Under the pieces are notes generated by a model. It worked only from the letters and a program-made list of their open reading frames with translations. It searched no databases and had not been told where the DNA came from. A DNA stretch of 64,000 nucleotides from assembly GCF_029846115.1 (NCBI RefSeq), contig NZ_JARVZZ010000003.1, positions 1-64,000 on the forward strand, in the 5' to 3' direction. This DNA is from Serratia marcescens (GTDB taxonomy: Bacteria; Pseudomonadota; Gammaproteobacteria; Enterobacterales; Enterobacteriaceae). The translations under genes were made by a program, and so were the position numbers. This document shows positions 34,064-41,103 of the stretch, piece by piece. Positions within the stretch are counted from its first letter, which is position 1, and the number at the start of each line of letters is the position of its first letter.

Positions 34064-34834
34064 ATGAGCAACCAACTTTCCTTCGATGCACTGTTAGCCC
34101 CCGAAACCCCGGTTCAATGTGCGCCGCGTATGACGCCACGCGAAGCCAGAAAACAATTCATCAAAACGTTCTCTGTTATTGCGACCTATCACCGTCGTCT
34201 CGATGTTTTCCGCGACTTCATTCGCCTGGCTGCTAATGAACTCGATTTGGTGCGAGTACGGTCAGAGGAGGGCAGGGAAGAAGCGGTTCAGATTTGTAAG
34301 CGATACGAGGCTGTTGATCTGCAGAGGATGCAGCAACTGTTTTGTTTCTTAATCGACGCGATGGAAGGGGGAATGGATGACCTGCTGGGCGGGATATTTA
34401 TGGAGCTTGAATTTGGCTCGTCGTCGATGGGGCAATTCTTCACGCCGTGCGAAGTCTCACGACTCATTGCCGCCCTGACACTCGGGGACCATGTTAAAGA
34501 GCTGGAACATCGCCCGTTTATCACGTTGGATGAACCTGCCAGTGGTTCGGGCGGCATGGTGATCGCCGCTGCTGAACACCTGCTCTCTAAAGGGTATAAC
34601 CCGCAACAAGCGCTTTATATCCGTTGTACAGATATCGATCCTTTGGCTGCGGATATGTGTTTTATCCAGCTTGCGCTCTTGGGATTACCGGCCTCGGTCT
34701 ATACCGGAAATACGTTGACGATGAAAATGTTTAAAGTCAGGCATACCCCGATGTATTACGCCAACGGCTGGAGCGAAAGACTTCGCCTGGTTGATATGAT
34801 CACGAAATTCAAGGCGGTGTTACACGCAGTTTAA
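34064..34834 (+). CDS. N6-adenine methyltransferase-like protein (motif IV missing)
   Basis: A 256-residue protein related to HsdM-type adenine methylases: LLGGIFMELEFGSSSMGQFFTPCEVSRLI, then motif I DEPASGSGGMVIAAAEHLL (about residue 163) and TDIDPLAADMCFIQLALLGL. The catalytic NPPY/F motif expected after GNTL is absent. It may have lost methylation activity or act as a SAM-binding decoy. Many plasmids carry similar short proteins in the leading region near anti-restriction genes. Ribosome site AAGGGAG. Confidence 0.8.
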   Translation: MSNQLSFDALLAPETPVQCAPRMTPREARKQFIKTFSVIATYHRRLDVFRDFIRLAANELDLVRVRSEEGREEAVQICKRYEAVDLQRMQQLFCFLIDAMEGGMDDLLGGIFMELEFGSSSMGQFFTPCEVSRLIAALTLGDHVKELEHRPFITLDEPASGSGGMVIAAAEHLLSKGYNPQQALYIRCTDIDPLAADMCFIQLALLGLPASVYTGNTLTMKMFKVRHTPMYYANGWSERLRLVDMITKFKAVLHAV

Positions 34835-34869
34835 GGGGAAGGGGGCATGGCCCCCTTTTTCTCTTTTTT

Positions 34870-35283
34870 TGCCGCCCTGTTGGTTCCAACCGGCATTGAG
34901 CCGGCAGGAACCAATGCACCCATCGCTTGCAGCAGGCTGTCGCCTGCGCCGCTTTCACTGCCCGACCGCTTGTGCGGTCGTTCGCTGATGCCGCCAGGCA
35001 AAAAAGCCTGGCCCTTTCTGGTGTATCCCCTTAGCCCTGGCTACGCGCAAGGCGTCCGTCCCCGTGACTGACCCTGGGCCGGGGCGCCGCCGTCACAAGG
35101 GTTCGCTTCGCCGGTATCCTCACCCGTTCGCACTCTCTCCCGTTGGTCATTCGCTTGCGCGTGCGGCTTGCGGTCCCGCCCTTGCATCGTCAGCTGATAC
35201 CCCGTCCCGGTCATGTTGTCACGGCGCCAGTCACCCCGCGCCGGCAAAAAGCCAAAAGGGGTATACACCAGAAAGAAGTCGAA
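34870..35283 (+). repeat. leading-region element B
   Basis: About 410 bp, nearly identical to element F at 45376. It contains successive hairpins: TTGGTTCC/GGAACCAA (34880-34914), GCAGG/CCTGC and CCAGGC/GCCTGG. Long-range arms (35015-35030 with 35258-35274) bracket the core CCTCACCCGTTCGCACTC. It ends 12 bp before the next gene. Proposed single-stranded promoter of the Frpo/ssi type. Confidence 0.75.
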
Positions 35284-35295
35284 ACGGGAGGGTTT

Positions 35296-35799
35296 ATGAC
35301 GAAATTATTGAAAGAAGTTCTGGCCGAACTGGCCACCAACCCTACGAGCAGTACGCTGCAGGATGAGGCGACGGAGGCCACTTTGGTCCGCGTCTCTGGG
35401 GCGGCGGAAGCCGTATTGGCGTTCCTGGAACGATGCCCGGGCGATGATCGCGATGTCACCTCGGTTTTCAGCGATTTGATGGCCGATCTCTTCCACCTTG
35501 GACAACACCTGCACACCGCCGGTGTTTATGCCGATTTTCCGTTATGGCGACAGGCAGTATTACTGACAGCGATGGGGCACTTTGACGCGGAAACCACCGG
35601 GTTTACCGCGATGGAGGCAAGTCACCCGGATGCTGCATTCGCCCTGCTGAGCTACATCAATAGTCGAAAACAGCATGATCAACATCTCAGCGTTGCCGCC
35701 AGCTTACTGGCAACAGAACTGGTCCTGCTGAGTGCTCGTCTGGAGCCGTTGTCGAACCAGAATGCACTGACCACCGTCATCGCCGAAGTCTACAAATAA
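35296..35799 (+). CDS. hypothetical leading-region protein
   Basis: A 167-residue helical soluble protein starting at ATG 35296 (MTKLLKEVLAELATNP) with GGGAGG upstream. No family recognised. It is the first gene after element B, so probably expressed early on entry into a recipient; the next gene follows 15 bp later. Confidence 0.65.
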   Translation: MTKLLKEVLAELATNPTSSTLQDEATEATLVRVSGAAEAVLAFLERCPGDDRDVTSVFSDLMADLFHLGQHLHTAGVYADFPLWRQAVLLTAMGHFDAETTGFTAMEASHPDAAFALLSYINSRKQHDQHLSVAASLLATELVLLSARLEPLSNQNALTTVIAEVYK

Positions 35800-35814
35800 T
35801 CATCAGGGCGGTGA

Positions 35815-36186
35815 ATGTCGCCCATTAAAAAATTGGATATCTCTATGAATAACAAGATTTGTTTCAAAGGTAAAAAGACATTTGAGGTGATCACGCAAGC
35901 ACGCCAACAGGGGTGTGATGTGCTGCTGGTCAAAGATGAAGGGGTGTATTTGATGGCGGCAGCGCGTACCAAAGGAAAGCGGTTATTGGCCTATGCCGAA
36001 GGGTTGGATCCGACGACCCGTGACAGTGGCGACGTGTTTGATGACGCCTGCCGGATATGTGGTGGGGACGACTTTATGGAGCGTCTCCCGTCGGACGATC
36101 CGACCTTTGACCACCTGCTCGAGAAACAAGGTCATCTTGAATTTCTCATTACGCAAACCGAGTTCTGTATGACGTCGGTGGGTTAA
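35815..36186 (+). CDS. DUF3085-like protein
   Basis: A 123-residue protein (ATG 35815 with AGGGCGG upstream; ATG 35845 is an alternative). The pattern VITQARQQGCDVLLVKDEGVYLMAAAR...LLAYAEGLDP...GGDDFMERL resembles DUF3085, a family of plasmid and phage proteins of unknown function. It forms a two-gene unit with the preceding gene. Confidence 0.65.
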   Translation: MSPIKKLDISMNNKICFKGKKTFEVITQARQQGCDVLLVKDEGVYLMAAARTKGKRLLAYAEGLDPTTRDSGDVFDDACRICGGDDFMERLPSDDPTFDHLLEKQGHLEFLITQTEFCMTSVG

Positions 36187-36232
36187 GAGTGTTGCCCGGT
36201 TCGCGTTAATGACAGCACTGCGGCGCGACAAA

Positions 36233-36267
36233 ACTCCATTGATACTCATGCTGAGTATCAATGGAGT
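36233..36267. repeat. perfect 16-bp-arm palindrome
   Basis: Two perfect 16-bp arms around TGC, 46 bp after the DUF3085-like gene. The centre holds TACTCA-TGC-TGAGTA, the same half-sites as the StbB-type operators downstream. It may be both a strong StbB site and a transcript-end hairpin, although no T-run follows. Confidence 0.7.
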
Positions 36268-36336
36268 CAGTAGGGGGTTCTTCAATCATAAAGTGACTCA
36301 GTTTGATGCGTAACGACGCGGGTGAGTACATAACAA

Positions 36337-36425
36337 ACTCATATTGAGTATTTTATTTTACTCAAAATGAGTAACTATATCTTGATGTGGTCTATGTTTT
36401 TCTTATAATGATACTCAAATTGAGT
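36337..36425 (+). promoter_or_regulatory. stbAB promoter with three operators (centromere-like)
   Basis: Operators ACTCA-N3-TGAGT at 36337-36349, 36360-36372 and 36413-36425. Between the last two lies a promoter: TTGATG (36382-36387), a 16-bp spacer and TATAAT (36404-36409). ParR/StbB proteins bind such repeats for segregation and autorepression. Confidence 0.8.
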
Positions 36426-36442
36426 AACTAAAGGGGTGTGAA

Positions 36443-37417
36443 ATGCATATTTGCTGTGATGATGGCTCTACCAATGTGAAACTGGCCTGGTATGTGGCGG
36501 GGGATTTACGCACGACCTTGTCACCCAATTCTTTCCGTCAGGGATGGAAAATCGATGGTATCGGCAGCCGTCGCACGTTCAACTATCTCGTTGATGGCGT
36601 GAAGTATACCTTTGACGATGTCAGCCAACAGGCGATCAGCACGACCCACATTGAGTATCAGTACGGTGATACCAATCTCCTGGCGGTGCATCATGCCTTG
36701 CTAAACAGTGGCGTGGAGCCACAAGCGGTAAAGCTGACCGTCACATTGCCGATCAGTGAGTTTTATACCGAAGATTGTCAGAAAAACACGGTTAATATTC
36801 AGCGAAAAATCGACAACCTGCTTCGACCTGTGACGTTGAACAAGGGGGAGGCCTTTACCGTGGCGGCTGTTGAAGTGATGCCAGAATCCCTGCCTGCGGT
36901 GTTTTCTCCCCTGGTGCGGGAGAATGTCGGGCCGCTGGAAACGTCCCTGGTTATCGATTTGGGCGGTACGACGCTCGATGCCGGAGTCATTGTCGGGCAG
37001 TTCGACGATGTGACGGCGATCCACGGTAATCCCACCCTGGGTGTTTCGATGGTGACGCAGGCCGCGCTGACGGCGCTGCGTATGGCGGACAGCGATACGA
37101 GCGCCTATGTGGCGGATACGGTGATCCAACGCCGCCATGATCGCGCCTTTTTGTCACAGCTGATTAATGATGCTTCCCGGGTTGATGACGTTATCGCCGC
37201 GATAGAGCACGGTATCACCCGGCTTGGCGATCGTGTGGTGAACGAACTGGCGCGATTCCGCCACGTTAACCGGGTTTGGCTGGTCGGTGGGGGCGCTCCG
37301 CTGATAGAATCTGCGGTAAGAAAAGCCTGGAAACTGCCGGCAGAGCGTATAACGCTGGTCGAAAGCCCGCAAATGGCGCTGGCGAGTGAAATGGCATTGT
37401 ATAAACAAGAGGGATAA
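36443..37417 (+). CDS. stbA: StbA/ParM actin-like partition protein
   Basis: A 324-residue actin-fold ATPase. Phosphate motif 1 is CCDDGSTNVKLAW (residues 3-15), the second motif is LVIDLGGTTLDAGVI (about residue 170), and the adenosine motif is VWLVGGGAPLI (about residue 278). It forms filaments that push plasmid copies apart. Ribosome site AAGGGG. The ParR-like gene follows 2 bp later. Confidence 0.93.
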   Translation: MHICCDDGSTNVKLAWYVAGDLRTTLSPNSFRQGWKIDGIGSRRTFNYLVDGVKYTFDDVSQQAISTTHIEYQYGDTNLLAVHHALLNSGVEPQAVKLTVTLPISEFYTEDCQKNTVNIQRKIDNLLRPVTLNKGEAFTVAAVEVMPESLPAVFSPLVRENVGPLETSLVIDLGGTTLDAGVIVGQFDDVTAIHGNPTLGVSMVTQAALTALRMADSDTSAYVADTVIQRRHDRAFLSQLINDASRVDDVIAAIEHGITRLGDRVVNELARFRHVNRVWLVGGGAPLIESAVRKAWKLPAERITLVESPQMALASEMALYKQEG

Positions 37418-37419
37418 CC

Positions 37420-37824
37420 GTGAGCGATAACAGCAGTGATACCCGCCGTAAATTTACCAGCTATTTGCAGCTGGACTGCGAAGCCGATCGCCATGCCCTG
37501 GATGTGGTTGAATCCATTTCGCAGCGAGTACGCGGGGATTTCCTGCGTAATGCCATCATCACAACGGCGGCATTACATCAGCTCGACCCACGGTTACCGG
37601 TGTTGCTGGCCACGATGTATAACGGCCAGTTGACCAGCGAGCAGCTGGTCAACCTGGTCAGCCAGACAACCGGCTGGAAACCCGATATGGCGGCGATCCG
37701 CGACGTGATTACGGCGTTGTCCGGTGAGGATTGTCGATCGGTGGTTCCGGTCGAACCTGTTCAACAGCCGAGCGAATTGGCTCCCCTGGGAGAGGCGCGC
37801 AAGAAACTGGGTAAATTGCTCTAA
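37420..37824 (+). CDS. stbB: StbB/ParR-like centromere-binding protein
   Basis: A 134-residue protein starting at GTG 37420, directly after stbA. The N-terminal RRKFTSYLQLDCEADRHALDVVESISQRVRGDFLRNAIITTAALHQL resembles a ribbon-helix-helix ParR domain; the C-terminal tail, which contacts ParM, is polar. It should bind the ACTCA/TGAGT sites upstream of stbA. Confidence 0.85.
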   Translation: MSDNSSDTRRKFTSYLQLDCEADRHALDVVESISQRVRGDFLRNAIITTAALHQLDPRLPVLLATMYNGQLTSEQLVNLVSQTTGWKPDMAAIRDVITALSGEDCRSVVPVEPVQQPSELAPLGEARKKLGKLL

Positions 37825-37908
37825 GGGGGCAATTATTGCCGGATTATGTGTTTGTTATCGCGTTTCAGGGTGCATAAATTGCCTGTTTTTTAGAAGGAAT
37901 GGCAATGC

Positions 37909-38466
37909 ATGGATGTTTTTGAATTGAGATTATGGCGTGCCGGTCAATATTTTACGCTGTCTGAGGCGCGTTCGCTACGTCCTGGTAGCCATTGGCGGCA
38001 AGAGGATGCAGCTCATGCTCTGGGGGTGTCAGAACGGACTTACCGAACCTATGAAAATAGTGGCGTGTCCCGATCGGCGCGTCTGGGGATCCAGACACTG
38101 ATGTTGATCCGCCTGCTCCCCGATTTGCTCCGGATGGACCCACCGCAAATCGTCTTGCAACTGCAGGCGCTGACGCGCCATGACCAGACAACACCCCAGT
38201 CCAGAGGCGTGGTATCGCTTGTTATGCCTTCTGCAGGTATGAAGGCCTGGCGGGGTTCGCTGGGCTGGACGCAAAAACAGACCGCGGATTATCTGGGTGT
38301 TTCGCTGCGGACCGTCAAGCACTATGAGCAGGGGCCTTTGCCGCGTCGGCTGATGCTGGCCGCCCAGGCCGTTACGCTGGCCACGTTGTTGCCGGTCTGG
38401 TCAACCTATCCGTGTGCCAGGCTACTGCAGGTGCTGGATCAACTGGTCAATATCGACGTGAACTAG
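37909..38466 (+). CDS. regulator with two tandem HTH domains
   Basis: A 185-residue protein made of two similar halves: WRQEDAAHALGVSERTYRTYE (about residues 29-49) and WTQKQTADYLGVSLRTVKHYE (about 122-142). Each is followed by a helical segment ending in LLP. Both look like XRE-type HTH motifs, so one chain may bind a double operator. Ribosome site AAGGAA. It lies 84 bp after stbB and is followed by element C. No known plasmid regulator is recognised. Confidence 0.75.
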   Translation: MDVFELRLWRAGQYFTLSEARSLRPGSHWRQEDAAHALGVSERTYRTYENSGVSRSARLGIQTLMLIRLLPDLLRMDPPQIVLQLQALTRHDQTTPQSRGVVSLVMPSAGMKAWRGSLGWTQKQTADYLGVSLRTVKHYEQGPLPRRLMLAAQAVTLATLLPVWSTYPCARLLQVLDQLVNIDVN

Positions 38467-38479
38467 CACAGGGTTTATG

Positions 38480-38885
38480 GTGGCCAGGGCTGGCCACGAA
38501 AAGGATCCCCGGCAGGGCCGGGGCCCCGAAACATCGCGCTCCCGTCTGTCTTGTCATTTTCCTTTTTCCTCCCAACGGTCACTGCCGGCCTCGAACCGGC
38601 CGCGACCGATCCCCTGATATTAACCTTCGTGCTGTCTTCCCTTTTTCCGCCCTGCAGGCGGGGATCAAAAGGGTATGGCGTCGCCTGGGCTTACGCCGTA
38701 GCCCGAACGTAGCCGTGCCGCTACGCCTGCAAGGGTTCGCGTTGCCCGTATCCTCTCCCGTTCGCACTCCCTCCCTGCGGTCAGTCATTTGCGCTGCGGC
38801 CTGCGGTACGGCCCCTGCATTCTCCGCTTTGCGCACGTCTGTGTTTTGGCTACGGCGCAAGCCGATATCCGACAACCTGACTGGA
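38480..38885 (+). repeat. leading-region element C
   Basis: Divergent family member. The core CTCCCGTTCGCACTCCCTCC (near 38754) is followed by the TTTGCGCTGCGGCCTGCGG block, and a CAAGGGTTCGCGTTGCCCG block precedes it. It includes several GC hairpins, for example GCCGG/CCGGC around 38510. It ends just before the DUF1281-like gene. Confidence 0.6.
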
Positions 38886-38893
38886 GAAGAATG

Positions 38894-39298
38894 ATGCCTA
38901 ACTGGTGTGCAAACCGAATTATCGTGACTGGAAACCCAGATCAACTGACCGCCGTGACCGATTTTGCCCGGGACGAAGGGGAAGTGAGTTTTTTCAACGA
39001 GGCCGATGTCGATGTGACAGCCTTTGGAGGGACTGTGCAGATTGATTTTGATACACGGTGGGCGCCTCCGGAATGTGCCGATATCCGCGCGCTGAGTAAA
39101 CAGTTTTCCTGTCACGTCATTCATACGTTCAGTGAGGCAGGTGAGGGGTTCTGCGGTTATCACGTCTATGCGTGTGGTGAATATATCGACAGTGCCAGTG
39201 ACGATCTGGAATGGTCAGAAGAGCGTGATGAATACGGTTACGCCGAGGTTGTTGGCCCGGAATATGTGTTAGGTAACGTCCCGAATTACGGCGGGTAA
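38894..39298 (+). CDS. DUF1281-like plasmid protein (YubB-like)
   Basis: A 134-residue protein beginning MPNWCANRIIVTGNPDQL, the signature start of DUF1281/YubB proteins common in plasmid leading regions. This copy is shorter than typical YubB. The ATG at 38891 is an alternative, three bases upstream. Function unknown. A terminator follows. Confidence 0.75.
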   Translation: MPNWCANRIIVTGNPDQLTAVTDFARDEGEVSFFNEADVDVTAFGGTVQIDFDTRWAPPECADIRALSKQFSCHVIHTFSEAGEGFCGYHVYACGEYIDSASDDLEWSEERDEYGYAEVVGPEYVLGNVPNYGG

Positions 39299-39308
39299 TA
39301 CGGCGGTT

Positions 39309-39330
39309 GCGCCCCTTAGGGGCGCTTTTT
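39309..39330 (+). terminator. terminator after the DUF1281-like gene
   Basis: Perfect stem GCGCCCC / GGGGCGC with loop TTA, then five Ts. Confidence 0.9.
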
Positions 39331-39351
39331 GGCACAAAAGGAAATAGCACA

Positions 39352-39588
39352 ATGTTTGAACGAATGACGATTGCAGGGCTGATTACCCGTTTAAAACGCT
39401 ATCCCGAAGACGCTTTGTGTGTGGGCAGTTTTTGGCTGGATGATGATTTTCTTGAGTTAGACGGTGCGCTGACTGCCTGCGAAATTGAGGCGGCGATGGA
39501 AATCGTTCATGACAACCATGATGCCAATGTTGGGATCAACTGGGATGCTATCCAGCACGCGATTGATATCGTCAAAGCGGAAGGATAG
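39352..39588 (+). CDS. small hypothetical protein
   Basis: A 78-residue acidic protein (MFERMTIAGLITRLKRYPEDALCVG; pI clearly low from its many Asp and Glu). It lies right after the terminator with AAAGGAAAT as ribosome site, so it depends on read-through or its own promoter. No family recognised. Confidence 0.6.
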   Translation: MFERMTIAGLITRLKRYPEDALCVGSFWLDDDFLELDGALTACEIEAAMEIVHDNHDANVGINWDAIQHAIDIVKAEG

Positions 39589-39595
39589 ATCGCTT

Positions 39596-39905
39596 TCACT
39601 GGCCGCCATTGGCGGCCGCTAAGGAAAGCCGTTGCCAACGGCTTCACTCTGAGCCTCGTTATACGTGCTGTCGGCGGTGATCACTTTTGCTGTGACAGAC
39701 ATTGCCCTGTTCCGGTTCATCAACAAGGGTACAGGCTAACGCCCGCTTCCTCCCCCGTTCGCACCCCCTCCCGAGGGGCGGGTGTTTGCGCTGCGGCCTC
39801 GGTATCGCCCTTGTTTCTGCCCCTGATGGAACGGGGCAGTCTGGTGTCACAGCAACGTGCTCCCCGCACTCATAAATAGCGGAAAGGGGCACCATAAAGA
39901 AGCCG
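39596..39905 (+). repeat. leading-region element D (divergent copy)
   Basis: Keeps the TGTGACAGACATTG, CAAGGGTAC, CCCCCGTTCGCACCCCC and TTTGCGCTGCGGCCTCGG blocks in family order, with hairpins GGCCGCC/GGCGGCC-like (39600-39620) and GCCGTTG/CAACGGC. It ends just upstream of the klcA ribosome site. Confidence 0.55.
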
Positions 39906-39915
39906 GAGAGAAACA

Positions 39916-40422
39916 ATGAATACCTCAGTAAATACCGCCCAATCCGATGCGGGATCCGTGACCAAAATCGAAGTTACCGATGCACGACGCCGTTTGGCCT
40001 TTGTTCCGAGGCTGTTTGCGACGCCGCTGGGTGAGAGTATGGCGATCAGCTTTTTGCATAAACACAGTAATTACGAGGGGGGCATGTGGGCTTTTTATGA
40101 GGTTCCGCGCGGACTCAGCGGCCATGTTGCTCCGTGGACGGATATCATAACAACCCGGCCAACGGGCTACATTGCCCCGACTGAGGGCACGTACAGGTTG
40201 AGTATTCCGGGGAACTACTTCGATGCAGAGGTCTCGGCCGATGCCGCTGGAATTATAGCGACCCTGTTTGTATTGAATCAGCTTGCCTGGAAGGTTTCCG
40301 AGATGGGAAGCGAATATGCGTTGACCTGTCAGGGACTTATCGACCGTCAGGATGCGCTAAAAGATTATGTCAGCAGCATAAGTCACCCTGAGAGAGCGCT
40401 GATTTTTCGCGCAATTGATTGA
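39916..40422 (+). CDS. klcA: ArdB/KlcA-type antirestriction protein
   Basis: A 168-residue protein with the ArdB/KlcA signature GGMWAFYEVPRG...GTYRLSIPGNYFDAEVSADAAGIIATLFVLNQLAWKVSE and the ending SHPERALIFRAID. These proteins protect incoming DNA from type I restriction in the new host. Ribosome site GGAGAG. It lies directly behind element D, which fits expression immediately after entry. Confidence 0.92.
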   Translation: MNTSVNTAQSDAGSVTKIEVTDARRRLAFVPRLFATPLGESMAISFLHKHSNYEGGMWAFYEVPRGLSGHVAPWTDIITTRPTGYIAPTEGTYRLSIPGNYFDAEVSADAAGIIATLFVLNQLAWKVSEMGSEYALTCQGLIDRQDALKDYVSSISHPERALIFRAID

Positions 40423-40429
40423 ATTATTG

Positions 40430-40454
40430 TCCGGGCGTTCTGCCCGGATCTTCT
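40430..40454 (+). terminator. terminator after klcA
   Basis: Stem TCCGGGC / GCCCGGA with loop GTTCT, followed by a pyrimidine-rich TCTTCT. Confidence 0.7.
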
Positions 40455-40689
40455 CCCTGACGTTTATTTTCTGAGCCATGGGCGATGCGTTTGGCGTCGA
40501 TTTTGTTTTAGCTCACATCTTCTTTATGTTCGAAGATCAAGGGCTATGGCCCCCGTTCGGCTCCCCGGCGGTGCCGGGTCGTCAGCCCCACTCCGTCAGT
40601 TCCCCCGGTTTACCGGCGTCTCAGACTCCGCCGAACCCCAGCGGGTTTCGGGCTATCGCTAGGGTCTGATGGCTAAAGGTCAAGACAAG

Positions 40690-41055
40690 GCGCTTGCAGC
40701 CGGCTTATTGCCGGCGCCGCTTTCACTGCCCGACCGCCTATGCGGCCGGTCGCTAAGGCTGCCAGGCTAAAGGCCTGGCTCTTTCCGCTGTCTCCCCCAG
40801 TCTGCGGCTGCAGCGCATGGAGACTGTCTCCGTGACAGACGCTGGGCCGGGGCGCCGACAGCACAAGGGTACGCTTCGCCGGTGTCCTCACCCGTTCGCA
40901 CTCTTTCCTTCCCTCCGGTCGTTCACTCGCTTGCGCTGCGGCCTGCGGCACCGCCCTTGTTCCGTCAGCTGATACCCCGGCCCGGTCTTTGTGTCACGGC
41001 GCCAGACTCCCCGCGCCGGCAAAAAGCCGAAGGGGAATACACCAGAAAGAAGCCG
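40690..41055 (+). repeat. leading-region element E
   Basis: Well-conserved family member: hairpins near 40700-40775, long-range arms (40781-40797 with 41032-41049), the GTGACAGACGCTGGGCCGGG block and the core CCTCACCCGTTCGCACTC (40887 onward). It ends about 50 bp before the ParB-like gene. The 240-bp stretch before it (40455-40690) shows nothing I can name. Confidence 0.75.
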
Positions 41056-41103
41056 GATAGGGCGGATTCTGGGCACGTTTTATCACTGATGGAGGAATTA
41101 CCC

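Noticed and set aside
34870..35283. Short frames within the repeated leading-region elements
   Set aside because: The similar peptides in elements B, E and F only mirror the DNA repeat; they are broken differently in the other copies and have no ribosome sites.
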